DNA of 64,000 bases from Lentisphaerae bacterium GWF2_57_35 (GCA_001804865.1 MHBK01000042.1:27479-91478); one strand, 5' to 3'; shown: positions 9,510 to 18,847, counted from the stretch's first letter. Made by a program: numbers and translations. Notes: generated by a model from the sequence alone, not told the origin.

Positions 9510-10469
9510 TCAACCGCCGATGCCTTCGAAAAGGACTGTGGAGAGGTAGCGTTCGCCGGCATCCGGCAGGATGACCACCATGGTTTTCCCGGCGAACTCG
9601 TCTTTCTTGGCCAGGCGAAGGGCCGCGACGACGGCGGCGCCGGACGAGATGCCCGAGATGATGCCTTCCTCCCGGGTCAGGCGACGGGCAAATTCGATGG
9701 CCTCCAAACTGTCCACCTGCTCCACGCGGTCGACCAACGAAAGGTCGAGCGTGTCCGGAATGAATCCGGCGCCGATCCCCTGGATCTTATGCGGCCCCGG
9801 CTTGAGCTCCTGTCCCGCCAGCTTCTGGGTAATGACCGGACTCTCGACCGGTTCGACCGCCACGGACAAAATCTTTTTCCCCTTTGTGTTTTTGATGAAG
9901 CGGGAAACGCCGGTAATGGTTCCGCCGGTCCCGACGCCCGAAATCAGCACGTCGATCTTTCCGTCTGTGTCGGCCCAAATCTCCGGCCCCGTGGTTTTCT
10001 CGTGAATCGCCGGATTAGCCGGATTTTTAAACTGCTGCGGCAGGAAATATTTATCCGGATCTGAAGCCGCAAGATCCTCCGCCCGTTTGATGGCGCCCTT
10101 CATCCCTTCGCTTCCCGGCGTGAGAATCAGATTCGCTCCAAACGCCGCCAGCACCCGCCGGCGCTCAAGGCTCATGGTCTCCGGCATGGTCAGGGTGAGC
10201 TTGTAGCCGCGCGCCGCGGCCACATAGGCCAGCGCAATGCCCGTATTGCCGCTCGTGGGTTCAACAATTTCAACCCCCGGCTTTAAAACGCCGCGCTGCT
10301 CGGCATCCCAGATCATGGATGCGCCGATACGGCACTTCACCGAATACGAAGGATTTCGGCCTTCAATTTTGGCGAGGACAACCGCCTGGGAGCCGCTTGC
10401 GATGCGGTTTAATTTTACAAGCGGCGTATTGCCGATAGATTGCGAATTGTCTTCATAAACTCGGCTCAT
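9510..10469 (-). CDS. cysK: Cysteine synthase A (O-acetylserine sulfhydrylase)
   Basis: Forms cysteine from O-acetylserine and sulfide with PLP. 319 residues. [11 protein letters not shown] carries the PLP lysine K45 and is the CysK-type version of this motif; [16 protein letters not shown] is the substrate loop, [15 protein letters not shown] the phosphate loop, and [13 protein letters not shown] the C-terminal serine loop. [11 protein letters not shown] is also CysK-like. No CBS domains. A strong GGAGGAG site precedes the ATG. It lies 32 bases downstream of a cysteine-free Rrf2 gene on the same strand and is probably co-transcribed with it, as expected for a CymR/CysK regulatory pair. Confidence 0.94.
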   Translation of the reverse strand: MSRVYEDNSQSIGNTPLVKLNRIASGSQAVVLAKIEGRNPSYSVKCRIGASMIWDAEQRGVLKPGVEIVEPTSGNTGIALAYVAAARGYKLTLTMPETMSLERRRVLAAFGANLILTPGSEGMKGAIKRAEDLAASDPDKYFLPQQFKNPANPAIHEKTTGPEIWADTDGKIDVLISGVGTGGTITGVSRFIKNTKGKKILSVAVEPVESPVITQKLAGQELKPGPHKIQGIGAGFIPDTLDLSLVDRVEQVDSLEAIEFARRLTREEGIISGISSGAAVVAALRLAKKDEFAGKTMVVILPDAGERYLSTVLFEGIGG

Positions 10470-10501
10470 TTTTACTCCTCCGTTTTTGTTTTCCCTTTTA
10501 C

Positions 10502-10951
10502 TTAAATGGTATAATTGGCGACAGAACCCTCTCCCTCTCGCATATGTTCGTCCACCAGATCCTGAAAAGTCGTTTCATGATAAATCGTAGAGGCTGCTCG
10601 TCGGGCCTTTTCCCAAACCGGCATAAAAACCCGGTCGCCGCTGGGAATATTCCGATGGCGGCCTTCGTCCACCCATGAAACGGGAGTCAATGGCCCGGAA
10701 AGGAATTCAATCACTTCTCCCACTTTAAGTTCTTTGGGCGGACGGGCTAAAAGATAGCCGCCTTCTTTGCCCCGCTTGGAGATAATAAATCCGCCCTTCC
10801 TCAGTTCATTTAGAATGCCTTCCAAAAATCGCTGAGGAATGCTTTGTTCGAGGGCAATTTGGTGAATCCGAATCACTTCCCCTGAACGATAATTCCGCGC
10901 TATTTCGAATATCGCTCTTAACCCGTAAATTATTTTTTTCGATAGATACAT
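10502..10951 (-). CDS. Rrf2-family regulator, CymR-like, no Fe-S cysteines
   Basis: 149-residue winged-helix protein. [19 protein letters not shown], the recognition helix ([17 protein letters not shown]) and the wing [10 protein letters not shown] are Rrf2 hallmarks. It contains no cysteine at all, so it cannot use the IscR-type cluster. In Firmicutes the cysteine-free Rrf2 protein CymR binds CysK and represses sulfur genes when O-acetylserine is low. Placement just upstream of cysK suggests the same partnership here. That is inference from context; the CysK-binding surface was not examined. Confidence 0.85.
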   Translation of the reverse strand: MYLSKKIIYGLRAIFEIARNYRSGEVIRIHQIALEQSIPQRFLEGILNELRKGGFIISKRGKEGGYLLARPPKELKVGEVIEFLSGPLTPVSWVDEGRHRNIPSGDRVFMPVWEKARRAASTIYHETTFQDLVDEHMREGEGSVANYTI

Positions 10952-11119
10952 GTCATACCTTACTATGTCTATAGGACTGTACGTGTATCAATCTGCGTTT
11001 TCAACTTATTGCCCGACTATTAAAGAACCGTCGCAATGCCGGGACCATAACGGGAATCTACGCAACCCCGCAGTTCCCCATGAACGAGGCACAAATCAGA
11101 CCCTTTAGTTGTCTTTATG

Positions 11120-11178
11120 CAAAATGTGACGTGAAATCATTGTATAAAAGACAGCCCGGCGGCCCCGGCTCCATTCGA
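11120..11178 (+). repeat. TGTATAAAAGACAG repeat, copy 3
   Basis: A one-mismatch copy of the TGTATAAGAGACAG core followed by a GC-rich block ending CGGCTCC, as in copy 2. It lies 39 bases beyond the thiF stop and points toward it. Confidence 0.45.
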
Positions 11179-11192
11179 ACAGATGGTCGTTT

Positions 11193-11939
11193 CTATCGCT
11201 TATCCCCGCACAACGAACACGCCTTATCTCGCTTGACCACGATCTTCCGGAAGCTCATTTCCAGCGCATCGTAAACCAAAAGGGTGTTGACCAGCGGATC
11301 CCCGATTCCCAGCAAGAACTTGATGGCCTCCGTCGCCTGGATGGAACCCATCACCCCCGGCACGGCGCCTAAAGGGCCTTGAGGCGCATAGTCCGAGGCG
11401 GGGGGCGGCTCCTGAAAAACACACCGATAGCAGGCGGTCTTTCCTGGCTGCACCGTCATGGTCTGCCCGCAGAATCTCATGATGCCGGCATGCGAGTAAG
11501 GTTTTTTGGCGGCATGGCAGACATCGGCGATCATGAACTTCGAATCGAAATTGTCCGTGGCGTCGATTACGAAATCGTAGGACTCCAAAATTTCCCCGGC
11601 ATTTTTCGCGGTGAGCCGATGGGGATAAACGCAGATGCGCGAATCCGGGTTCAACGCCTGGAGCTTGTCGCAGGCGGACTCCACCTTCGGACGGTCCACA
11701 TCCGCGGTAAAATGAAGAATCTGGCGCTGGAGATTGCTCAAGTCTACCACGTCGGCATCCATGAGACCGATGGCGCCCACGCCGGCGGCGGCCAGATAAA
11801 AGGCCGACGGAGAACCCAAGCCGCCGGCTCCTACAATCAACACCCGGCCAGCCAAGAGCTTCTTCTGGCCTGGCTCTCCAATTTCCGGGAGGGAAATATG
11901 CCGGGCATAACGCTGTTTTTGATCGTCATTCAATCGCAT
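11193..11939 (-). CDS. thiF: ThiF/MoeB/HesA-type adenylyltransferase
   Basis: Adenylates the C-terminal glycine of ThiS to start its conversion to a thiocarboxylate. 248 residues. RYARHISLPEIGEPGQKKL is the family N-terminus; LIVGAGGLGSPSAFYLA is the nucleotide-binding loop, DVVDLSNLQRQILH the following conserved segment, and DATDNFDSKFMI the adenylate pocket. Two CxxC pairs (CYRC and CSLC) should bind zinc. The chosen ATG lies inside the 3' end of thiH and follows GGAGGTG by a few bases, so the two overlap. Last gene of the riboswitch-controlled thi operon. MoeB is the main alternative, rejected on context. Confidence 0.9.
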   Translation of the reverse strand: MRLNDDQKQRYARHISLPEIGEPGQKKLLAGRVLIVGAGGLGSPSAFYLAAAGVGAIGLMDADVVDLSNLQRQILHFTADVDRPKVESACDKLQALNPDSRICVYPHRLTAKNAGEILESYDFVIDATDNFDSKFMIADVCHAAKKPYSHAGIMRFCGQTMTVQPGKTACYRCVFQEPPPASDYAPQGPLGAVPGVMGSIQATEAIKFLLGIGDPLVNTLLVYDALEMSFRKIVVKRDKACSLCGDKR

Positions 11940-13003
11940 GGGCACACCTCCACTTTCTGAGCTTCCACTTCACGATAAACGGCATCCCAGTTTTTGAAAA
12001 CCGGCTCATACCGCCGAGACCTTAGTGCGCGGCAAAACTCCTCTACGCTTCGCTCATCGCTCACTTCGAACTGTCCGCTCCCCTCCATCGCAGCTCCGGC
12101 TTGATACCCCCCCACCGTCGTGCGGCTGGCGATGCTCATTTTGGTGATCCCCAAACCCGCCATGCCATCCCGGAACGATGCCCGCTCGCGAGTGGATAAT
12201 ACCAGTTCGACGTCCGGCAGGCAGATGCGAAATGCAAAAATCAGGCGAGCCAGGAGTCGGTCGTCCACTTCGAACAAGGGCTGGAAACCGCCGGCCTGCG
12301 GACGAATGCGCGGAAACGACAGAGAAAATCCGGCGCGCCAGAATTTTCGTTCCAATTGCCGAACGTGTCGAAATAGCGCCAAAGCCTCCGCGACCGGATC
12401 GGAAAGCCCCAGCAACACGCCCAGGCCCACCGTTCGCATCCCGGCTTCAAGAGCCCGTTCCGGCGCTTCCAGGCGGGCGTCATAATCCTTTTTGGGACCC
12501 CAGCGGTGCAACTGGTCATATTGTGCGCGATCGTAGGTCTCTTGATAAAGCGTAACGCCCGTGCAGCCCGCTTGCACCAGCGCCTTATATTCCTCCACGC
12601 TCATCGGAAAAGCTTCAATGGTTACCCGATGAAAAACCTTTGCCGCGAGCTTCACGCAAGAGGCCAGATAATCGCAATCGGCTTGAGGCGTTCGTTCGCC
12701 GGTGAGCAGGAGAACCTCATCGAAGCCCATTTGCTTCAAAGCGGAAAGCTCGTTCTGCGTTTCTTCAAAGGTCAGCCGCTTGCGGGGCGTCTTTCGATCT
12801 GCTGCAAAGCCGCAGTAGGCGCAACCGCTGGAACAGAAGTTCGAAAGATAAAGCGGCACGTAGAGCGAGATGGTTCGGCCGAAGCGGCGCAGGGTCAGGG
12901 CCTGGGCGCGTTGGGCGAGAGACTCCAAAGACAACAAGGACTGAAAGGACAAAAGTTCAGCCAATGCCTTTGAGCCATCGTCGATTTCGCCAGACGCATT
13001 CAT
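11930..13003 (-). CDS. thiH: 2-iminoacetate synthase ThiH (radical SAM)
   Basis: Cleaves tyrosine to dehydroglycine (2-iminoacetate), which ThiG uses for the thiazole ring. 357 residues from an ATG that overlaps the thiG stop by four bases (ATGA). [13 protein letters not shown] holds the CxxxCxxC cluster motif (C57, C61, C64); [14 protein letters not shown] and [13 protein letters not shown] are characteristic of ThiH. A much longer in-frame extension exists upstream but is low-complexity antisense to thiG and is rejected. Anaerobic-type thiazole synthesis is implied, because ThiH replaces the oxygen-dependent ThiO. Confidence 0.93.
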   Translation of the reverse strand: MNASGEIDDGSKALAELLSFQSLLSLESLAQRAQALTLRRFGRTISLYVPLYLSNFCSSGCAYCGFAADRKTPRKRLTFEETQNELSALKQMGFDEVLLLTGERTPQADCDYLASCVKLAAKVFHRVTIEAFPMSVEEYKALVQAGCTGVTLYQETYDRAQYDQLHRWGPKKDYDARLEAPERALEAGMRTVGLGVLLGLSDPVAEALALFRHVRQLERKFWRAGFSLSFPRIRPQAGGFQPLFEVDDRLLARLIFAFRICLPDVELVLSTRERASFRDGMAGLGITKMSIASRTTVGGYQAGAAMEGSGQFEVSDERSVEEFCRALRSRRYEPVFKNWDAVYREVEAQKVEVCPCD

Positions 13004-13770
13004 GACAAGAACGACGTTAAGGGGCTGGTAGCCACGGCTACGTCGCCTTTGGGCATCAACCCGGCGCGTTGAGCTTGCAGGCCGGCGTCCACCGCGTGAG
13101 CAAAGGCTTTGGCCATGGCCGACGGATCGACGGCGGCGGCAATGGCGCTGTTCACCAACACGGCCGAGCAGCCCATTTCCATGGCGGCGCAGGCTTCCGA
13201 AGGCGACCGCAAACCGGCATCCACGATCACCGGGATGAGGCTCTCCTGAATGATGATCCGGAGCATTCCGGCGGTAGCCAGGCCCTGCCCGCTCCCAATG
13301 GCGGAACCCAACGGCATGACCGACGCGCAGCCGAGCTCCTCCAACCGCTTGGCCAGCACCGGATCGGCCGGAATGTACGGCATGACCAGAAAGCCTTCTT
13401 TCACCAGGATCTTGGCCGCTTCGTAGGTTTCGATGGGATCGGGCATCAAATGCTGCGGATTCGGATGAATCTCCACTTTGATAAAGAGGCTTCCGCAAAG
13501 CTCCCTTGCGATCAGGGCCGCCTTGACGGCCTCGCGCGCATTCATCGCGCCGGAGGTGTTGGGCATCAGGGTAATTCCGTTCAGCGCCGCCAGGGGTCCC
13601 AACAAATCGTCTTCGGCCCGTTCCCGGTTGAAGCGCCGGAGAGCGACCGTCACGAGCTGGGTTCCGGAGGCGCGAAGGGCGCTCAGCATGGTATCGACGT
13701 CGCTGAACTTGCCGGTGCCGAGAATCAGCCGCGACGAGAATTCGTAGGCCCCGATTTTTAATGTGCCCAT
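13000..13770 (-). CDS. thiG: Thiazole synthase ThiG
   Basis: Builds the thiazole phosphate from deoxyxylulose phosphate, iminoacetate and ThiS thiocarboxylate. 256 residues. [20 protein letters not shown] is the family N-terminus, VTVALRRFN is conserved, [17 protein letters not shown] carries the Schiff-base lysine (about K98), and the phosphate site is [17 protein letters not shown] plus [10 protein letters not shown]. The ATG at 13770 follows the thiS stop by four bases, with GGAGG inside the thiS 3' end. Its need for deoxyxylulose phosphate means DXS is probably retained even though isoprenoids appear to come from mevalonate. Confidence 0.95.
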   Translation of the reverse strand: MGTLKIGAYEFSSRLILGTGKFSDVDTMLSALRASGTQLVTVALRRFNRERAEDDLLGPLAALNGITLMPNTSGAMNAREAVKAALIARELCGSLFIKVEIHPNPQHLMPDPIETYEAAKILVKEGFLVMPYIPADPVLAKRLEELGCASVMPLGSAIGSGQGLATAGMLRIIIQESLIPVIVDAGLRSPSEACAAMEMGCSAVLVNSAIAAAVDPSAMAKAFAHAVDAGLQAQRAGLMPKGDVAVATSPLTSFLS

Positions 13771-13774
13771 TCTA

Positions 13775-13975
13775 TTAGCCTCCGCCCGCAAAATTCAGGA
13801 TCTCGATCCGGTCGCCCTCTTGCAGCCGGCGGTTCGCCCGGTCGTTCGAGCGAACGAGCTCCTCGTTGACCACCGTCGCCACGGTTTTATTCGCCGCACC
13901 GATTTTCTCCAGCACATCGTTCACCGTAACGTTCAACGCCAAGTCAAGCGGCTCGCCATTCAATATAACCTTCAT
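13775..13975 (-). CDS. thiS: Sulfur-carrier protein ThiS
   Basis: Ubiquitin-fold sulfur carrier of 66 residues that ends ...EILNFAGGG, the GG tail adenylated by Thi[13 protein letters not shown] is the normal first strand, and [11 protein letters not shown] matches the family's V.N...V.R. core. The ATG at 13975 was chosen over an upstream in-frame codon because that extension would run into the riboswitch terminator. First gene of the thiS-thiG-thiH-thiF operon. Confidence 0.93.
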   Translation of the reverse strand: MKVILNGEPLDLALNVTVNDVLEKIGAANKTVATVVNEELVRSNDRANRRLQEGDRIEILNFAGGG

Positions 13976-13984
13976 AACGCTCCA

Positions 13985-14016
13985 ATAAAAAAAGCGCCCT
14001 GACAATGAGGGCGCTT
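13985..14016 (-). terminator. Riboswitch expression platform terminator
   Basis: On the minus strand a stem of AAGCGCCCT pairs with AGGGCGCTT and is followed by seven T residues, immediately upstream of thiS. It lies just after the TPP aptamer, so ligand binding would favour this terminator and stop transcription of the operon. Confidence 0.85.
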
Positions 14017-14029
14017 CTCAGCTTTCCTG

Positions 14030-14108
14030 CGCTCCCTCCGCCGGCATGATCCGGATCAGGTTCATCGGGTATAATCTCAGTCCGGCCATTCGGCAGGACA
14101 CCCCGGCT
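14030..14108 (-). promoter_or_regulatory. TPP riboswitch (THI element) for thiSGHF
   Basis: The minus strand shows the aptamer landmarks in order: GGGGTGTCC, GACTGAGAT, ATACCCGATGAACCTGAT and CCGGATCATGCCGG. These are the conserved P2-P5 junction sequences of the thi-box. With the adjacent terminator it should act by transcription attenuation in response to thiamine pyrophosphate. Confidence 0.95.
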
Positions 14109-14207
14109 GACAACAGGCGCAAAGGTAAGGGCAACGCAGGGGCGTGTCAAGCCGCACGCATTCCTGCCTGCGATTCGCGGCCAGGACTGGCCGCGGCCCT
14201 ACCTAAC

Positions 14208-14242
14208 AGAAAAAGGCGCCCCGATGGTTCGGGGCGCCCTTG
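14208..14242 (-). terminator. Intrinsic terminator after GH5 gene
   Basis: A perfect GC stem (GGGCGCCCCGA with its complement) around a short loop, followed on the minus strand by TTTTTCTG. It lies about 30 bases beyond the stop of the GH5 gene. Confidence 0.75.
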
Positions 14243-14271
14243 TTCGACTCAACGATTGCGGCAGCGTTAAC

Positions 14272-16533
14272 TTATCGTTTGACGAAGACGATCTTGGAAA
14301 TGTCGAAGCCGCCGTTGACGATGCTCAACGTGAACGTGTGCGTTCCTTGCGGCAGATTGACGCGCTGGACGGTAAACGTCCGCCAGGCGTCCCAGCCGCC
14401 GGTGTTCGGCACGGTCAAAACGCCGGTCAGCGCATTGCCGTCCAGCCGAAGCTGCAGCGTCTTGCCGGAGTTGGGCGTGGCCACGGAGAAGGTGATGTCG
14501 TATTTGCCGGCCGCAGGAATGTTCGCCGTGTACTTCAGCCATTCGCCGCTTTCGGCCCAGCCCACCTTGTAGCCGCAGCCGAAAGTCGTTTTCGCGATAT
14601 CGACGCCGTCATTGCGCCAGGTCCAGCCGTTGTTCCAGCCGTCTCCAAGCCATTCGTTGTTTTCATAGCGCGTGTCGCTATAGGCAATGCCCTGATTGCC
14701 CAGATCGTAGTCGACGCAGTTAATCGTTCCCGGAATCGTCATCGTGAGGCACGGCTTGTTGGCGGTCCCGAATTGGGGATCGAGCAGCGAGGCGTAGTAC
14801 CCCGGGTCGTAGTCGCAGTTCGTCGTATTCAGGCGATTGGCCAATTCCATCAGGCCCTGTTTCGCGCGGCCGGCGTCGATCGGGCTGTCCCAGAAATTAT
14901 CGATGACATACTGATAGTTGGTCGTGATCTCGGCCGAATACGCCGCGGCAATCGTGTCGACCTTCTTGTAGCCCCACCAGCTCCAGCCAATGTTGTTGGC
15001 CTCGAGCAGGGTCTTCAGCTCGTAAAACCAGGGATTGGAGTTCTCCCCCGACTCGCTCATCCACAAGGGAATGTCGTACTGGTTGCGCGCATCGACATAA
15101 GGCTGAATCTGATCGTAGATCGCCGGCCGCCAGTACTTGTGAAACGCAATGGCCATGTTCGAATCCCACGGGGGCAGCAGCCCATCGATCATTTCGGCGA
15201 ACATGTCGCCTTCCACAAAGAGGATGTGGTGCGTATCGACCGCCCGGATGGCGGAGGTCACCTGGATGAGCAAGTTGCGCAGGTCGTTGGAGGTCACGCC
15301 GTCCGGCAAGTGCGGTTCGTTAATCAATTCGTAACCGAGAACCGCCTGTTCGTCTTTGTACCGGTTGGCGATGGTCTGCCAGATGTCCGCCATGCGTTGC
15401 TTGTTGGAAGCGGCCGTACGTCCGGTCTGGTTGAAATATTCCTGATTGTCCTGCCAGAGGCAAGCCACGCCCGCTTCGACCCAATTGGAAAGCTCGGTGC
15501 TCCAAACCCAGAACGTATGCTCCGGATCTGCGTAGGGCTCGCTGGCCTGTCCGCCGGGGCAGGCATGCATGTCGAGAATGACCTTCAGGCCATGATTCTT
15601 GCTCCACTGGATGATCTGGTCGAGAACCTGAAAGCCTGCTTCGCTGTAGACGCCCGGAGTGTCTTGCGGGCTCAGCAACCGATAATTAAACGGCATGCGA
15701 AACGTGTTGAAGCCTTGCGCGGCGAAATCCGCGACATCCGCTTCGGTCAGGAAATTCGTGCGATAAGAGTCCCAGAAGGCTTGAGCATCCGCCGCGCCCA
15801 ATATCGAATCGATGCGATTGTTCATGTCGGTAAACGAGAACAGATGCCGGCTATGAACCGAGTTGATCTTCCACATGTAGGCCTCGGGCACATGCCAGCC
15901 GCTCAACACCAGCGCCCGAATAAGGAAAGGCTGTCCGTCGGGGTCCAGGATTTCTCCGCCGCTGCACTGAAAGAACGAAGGCGCGGGAGGAGCCAGGAGT
16001 TGGAAGGAGGCATCATCCACGTAGCAGGCGCCGCCGCTGCCGACTCCGGAGAAGTTGAAGCGGACTTCCGCTTCGACGGAACCGACCGCCGCCGTCACGA
16101 CATACGGGCCGTTTGCATGCCAGACCGACTCGCCGCCGGAAAAGTCGATCGCAAAAGAATCCGTGCGGAGAACCGTTCCATTGGAGTCCCGCCAAGCCAC
16201 ATCGAAGTTGCGCAAACCGGCCGTGAAGCCGTTATCCCAATAATGAAAAAAGTCCGCTTCATACGTGCCGCCGGCCAACACCGGAATTTTCTGCTCGGCG
16301 CCGCCATAGTCCAGGCCGCTCCACGATCCCTTTACGATCAGGGAATAGGCGCTGTTGTGCGCCTGCCAATTGGACCGCTCCGCACCGCCCCACGCAAACC
16401 AATTTCCCACGTCGCTGCCACTAAAAGCCGTTTCGAAATCCCCATTGGATAAAAGAGACTGAGCTGACGAGGCCTGTGCGCCGAGATGAGCAGACAAGGC
16501 AATAATCCCCACCAGTAATAGCTTATGTCGCAT
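14272..16533 (-). CDS. Secreted GH5 glycosidase with N- and C-terminal CBMs
   Basis: 753 residues. Residues 1-24 are a signal peptide (MRHKLLLVGIIALSAHLGAQ). Residues ~27-180 form a jelly-roll binding module (LLSNGDFE... to ...CYVDDASFQL), CBM4/CBM9-like. Residues ~195-565 are a GH5 barrel: GFNTFRMPFNYR, KVILDMHACPGGQ, YELINEPH with acid/base E406, and WMSESGENSNPWF with probable nucleophile E494. Residues ~605-753 (VDYDLGNQGIAYSDTRYENN onward) look like CBM6/CBM35. It should hydrolyse a beta-linked polysaccharide outside the cell; glucan versus mannan specificity cannot be told. The gene stands alone with its own terminator and is convergent to nothing nearby. Confidence 0.9.
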   Translation of the reverse strand: MRHKLLLVGIIALSAHLGAQASSAQSLLSNGDFETAFSGSDVGNWFAWGGAERSNWQAHNSAYSLIVKGSWSGLDYGGAEQKIPVLAGGTYEADFFHYWDNGFTAGLRNFDVAWRDSNGTVLRTDSFAIDFSGGESVWHANGPYVVTAAVGSVEAEVRFNFSGVGSGGACYVDDASFQLLAPPAPSFFQCSGGEILDPDGQPFLIRALVLSGWHVPEAYMWKINSVHSRHLFSFTDMNNRIDSILGAADAQAFWDSYRTNFLTEADVADFAAQGFNTFRMPFNYRLLSPQDTPGVYSEAGFQVLDQIIQWSKNHGLKVILDMHACPGGQASEPYADPEHTFWVWSTELSNWVEAGVACLWQDNQEYFNQTGRTAASNKQRMADIWQTIANRYKDEQAVLGYELINEPHLPDGVTSNDLRNLLIQVTSAIRAVDTHHILFVEGDMFAEMIDGLLPPWDSNMAIAFHKYWRPAIYDQIQPYVDARNQYDIPLWMSESGENSNPWFYELKTLLEANNIGWSWWGYKKVDTIAAAYSAEITTNYQYVIDNFWDSPIDAGRAKQGLMELANRLNTTNCDYDPGYYASLLDPQFGTANKPCLTMTIPGTINCVDYDLGNQGIAYSDTRYENNEWLGDGWNNGWTWRNDGVDIAKTTFGCGYKVGWAESGEWLKYTANIPAAGKYDITFSVATPNSGKTLQLRLDGNALTGVLTVPNTGGWDAWRTFTVQRVNLPQGTHTFTLSIVNGGFDISKIVFVKR

Positions 16534-17002
16534 GATACTTCCTTCTGGTTAACGTTGAACAACAGGAGAAAAACATGCCACCAAGATACCGGTAACATTT
16601 AATTTTGTTAAGCGTAATCGAGCGTCGCAGGCCAATTCGTTTCGGCAGGCGCAGGCGGCAACAACGCATAGATCATTATGGTCATGCGTCTTACGCCTGC
16701 ACAGCTGCTGCGAATTCTTCGGTCGAAGGGTGATCCAGCCGTTGGCTGCGGCGGCCCAGAGGAACCAGCTCGTTCGTTTTTCCCGGCCCCTAAACTTCAT
16801 AAATTACCTTTGATCCAACGACATATGACCGCCTCACATCAGGTTATTCGATGCCCAGGGTCAGGAAACGCCCGATTTAAGCCGGCTCCTTTTCCGCGTA
16901 GGGTGCCGCCATATAAACAGCAAGGCGTCCGCCGCGAAGGAGACGGGAAGCCGCTGTGCAGGCGAAAGGAAATACAGGTCAGATACTTCTAATCAGGGGA
17001 CC
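16534..17002. other. Intergenic region, promoter zone without clear elements
   Basis: About 470 bases between divergent genes. It must carry promoters for the GH5 gene and for the small protein at 17003. I see no convincing coding sequence, strong hairpin or recognisable operator. Confidence 0.4.
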
Positions 17003-17323
17003 ATGATGACAACGCAAAAGAACAAATGGACGGACGAAGTGGAGCCGGGACCTCAGGATCTGGATGCCGATTCGATCTCCAGCGTTGAGGAACGAGCCCG
17101 GGAAATTGCCATGATAGAACATCCCGAGACGCCGGTAGTGACCAAACAAGACCGCGAAAGCGCCCGCCAGGAGCTGCTCTACGAAATGCACCTGACGCGA
17201 TTGCGCGAAAAACAAACCCGAACCATCGCATCTCTGGGCGCCGCCAAAGCCGTTATTTATGCGGGGCAGCCCTTCAAGGCCGCGATGAAATCTCAAAGCA
17301 AACACGCCATGTCAAAGACCTAA
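17003..17323 (+). CDS. Small hydrophilic protein of unknown function
   Basis: 106 residues, highly charged and mainly helical by composition, with no signal peptide or membrane segment. The middle part (VEERAREIAMIEHPETPVV) faintly resembles the helical pattern of DUF2934 proteins (RAYE......G.P...D), but the key tryptophan is missing, so I do not assign it. An AGGGGA site precedes the tandem ATG codons. It heads a run of short plus-strand genes (lipoprotein, DUF3096-like, response regulator), which may be a stress-linked group. Function not recognised. Confidence 0.5.
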   Translation: MMTTQKNKWTDEVEPGPQDLDADSISSVEERAREIAMIEHPETPVVTKQDRESARQELLYEMHLTRLREKQTRTIASLGAAKAVIYAGQPFKAAMKSQSKHAMSKT

Positions 17324-17440
17324 GGGCTGTACAAGCCTGGAACTATTGCTCAAGAACGATTTCCCGGGAAGGCCGACAATTCAAATGCCTTCCCGGCGAA
17401 ATCACAAAATCGCATCGCGAAAACACGGAATGAAGGATTC

Positions 17441-17980
17441 ATGAAAAACCGGAGGCAACCATCCATACGATTGGAAGTGGCGGCAAGTCTTTTATTGGGA
17501 GGCGTCATGCTTTTAGGCTGTGCATATAACAACACGCATTTATCCATGTGGGAATCTTTGACTGCTAATGGAAGCCAACCTCAAGCCATCGAGCCGGCAG
17601 GACTGGCACGGAACGGAGAACGGGTCATCGCCATCATGCTGAATAACCATCGAATCTTTCCTCCTTCGGTCGTAGTTCGCCAGGGAGAAAAAGTCCGTTT
17701 GGAAATCGCCAACCTGGAAACGGCTCGCGCCCTGGAAATAGCCGGCTATAACATTCGGCATACGCTTCGCGCCGACCAAAAGGGAACCGTCCAATTTGAC
17801 GCCACCCGGGCCGGCGACTTCCACCTCCAATGCCGGCCCGAAGACGCTGCGGAAGGCGGCCCGAAAGGAACCTTGACGGTCTTGCCAATGAACCAAACAG
17901 CCTGGTCGCCGCGAAGGCCCATGCACGGCATCGCGTCATTGTTGCAGCCGCATTACAGTTCGAAAGGCGCCGGATCATGA
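17441..17980 (+). CDS. Lipoprotein with cupredoxin-like domain
   Basis: 179 residues. A positive N-terminus and hydrophobic stretch end in a lipobox-like MLLGC at about residue 27, so it is probably a membrane-anchored lipoprotein. Residues ~60-150 read VIAIMLNNHRIFPPSVVVRQ, then RLEIANLETARALEI, then AGDFHLQC, the strand order of an EfeO/CupA-type cupredoxin fold. A single late Cys and scattered His could be metal ligands, but a full copper site is not evident. The stop codon overlaps the ATG of the next small gene by four bases (ATGA), so the two are translationally coupled. Confidence 0.65.
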   Translation: MKNRRQPSIRLEVAASLLLGGVMLLGCAYNNTHLSMWESLTANGSQPQAIEPAGLARNGERVIAIMLNNHRIFPPSVVVRQGEKVRLEIANLETARALEIAGYNIRHTLRADQKGTVQFDATRAGDFHLQCRPEDAAEGGPKGTLTVLPMNQTAWSPRRPMHGIASLLQPHYSSKGAGS

Positions 17981-18114
17981 TCAACCGTGAAGCTGCCATT
18001 TTATACGGCTTATCCATTTTGGCCGGCGTGCTCATTTTGTTCATGCCCAAACTGCTGAATTATATCGTTGCGATTTACCTCATCGTCTATGGCATCGTGG
18101 GGCTTCTGCTCTGA
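17977..18114 (+). CDS. DUF3096-like 45-residue membrane protein
   Basis: Sequence MINREAAILYGLSILAGVLI continues through FMPKLLNYIVAIYLIVYGIV and ends GLLL. It is almost entirely hydrophobic, with two short helices around FMPKLLNYIVA, the signature of DUF3096 small membrane proteins. The ATG overlaps the upstream lipoprotein stop. Function unknown. Confidence 0.7.
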   Translation: MINREAAILYGLSILAGVLILFMPKLLNYIVAIYLIVYGIVGLLL

Positions 18115-18202
18115 AGCCCCCTTGCTCCGCAAAGATCCTGCGCCAGTTGTGAAATGAAGGAAATGCAATACAGTATAATGGGCTTACGAAATAGGGGGAT
18201 TC

Positions 18203-18847
18203 ATGCCAATCAGGCTAATTATCGCAGACGATCATCAACTGATGCGCGACGGACTCAAGGCGCTTCTGGCGGCAGACAGCAATGTACAGGTGGTGGGTGA
18301 AGCCAGCAGCGGCAGCGAAACGGTCGAACAAGCCGAAAAACTCGCGCCTCATGTCATCGTGATGGATGTGGCCATGCCGGATCTTAACGGCATTGAAGCC
18401 ACGCGTAAGATCAAACGCTTAAATCCCAATGCAAAAATCCTGGGATTATCCGCCCATGCCGATTATCGCTTTGTCATCGAAATGCTGAAAGCAGGCGCGA
18501 GCGGCTATTTGTTAAAACATACGGCTTACGAGGAACTCAGTCGCGCCATCGACGCCATTATGCACGGAAAAAAATATCTGAGTCCGGACATAACCGGCGT
18601 CGTGGTGGATAACCGGGTGTCGCCTGATGCTTCGTCAAACTCGGCGTTTGCCGTGTTGACGGAGAGAGAACGGGAGGTGCTGCAACTGCTTTCCGAAGGG
18701 TTGGCCACAAAAGAAATCGCCGGCCAACTGCGCGTCAGCGTAAAAACGGTCGAAACGCATCGGCGCAACATCATGGAAAAACTCAACCTGCACAGCGTGG
18801 CCGAATTGACCAAGTATGCGCTGAGGGAAGGGATTACATCTCTTTGA
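18203..18847 (+). CDS. NarL/FixJ-family response regulator
   Basis: 214 residues. The receiver domain (1-120) has the acidic pair DD at 9-10, phospho-acceptor D55 in VIVMDVAMPD, and the conserved lysine in YLLKHT at about 105. The LuxR-type helix-turn-helix (150-210) shows LTEREREVLQLLSEGLATKE and KTVETHRRNIMEKL. It should be a phosphorylation-controlled DNA-binding regulator. No cognate histidine kinase lies beside it. An AGGGGGA ribosome-binding site supports the start. Targets are unknown. Confidence 0.93.
   Translation: MPIRLIIADDHQLMRDGLKALLAADSNVQVVGEASSGSETVEQAEKLAPHVIVMDVAMPDLNGIEATRKIKRLNPNAKILGLSAHADYRFVIEMLKAGASGYLLKHTAYEELSRAIDAIMHGKKYLSPDITGVVVDNRVSPDASSNSAFAVLTEREREVLQLLSEGLATKEIAGQLRVSVKTVETHRRNIMEKLNLHSVAELTKYALREGITSL

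Noticed and set aside
9450..10064. Frame starting MCIRDRR, as in adapter-derived sequences
   Set aside because: It runs antisense through cysK. The adapter-like core is noted as a repeat, not as a gene.
11930..13498. 522-codon version of ThiH
   Set aside because: The first 165 codons are antisense-like low-complexity sequence over thiG; the ATG at 13003 overlaps the thiG stop and gives the normal protein length.
14224..16452. Long plus-strand frame antisense to the GH5 gene
   Set aside because: It mirrors the GH5 coding strand in a GC-rich gene, has no ribosome-binding site and encodes low-complexity R/G/V-rich sequence with no family motif.
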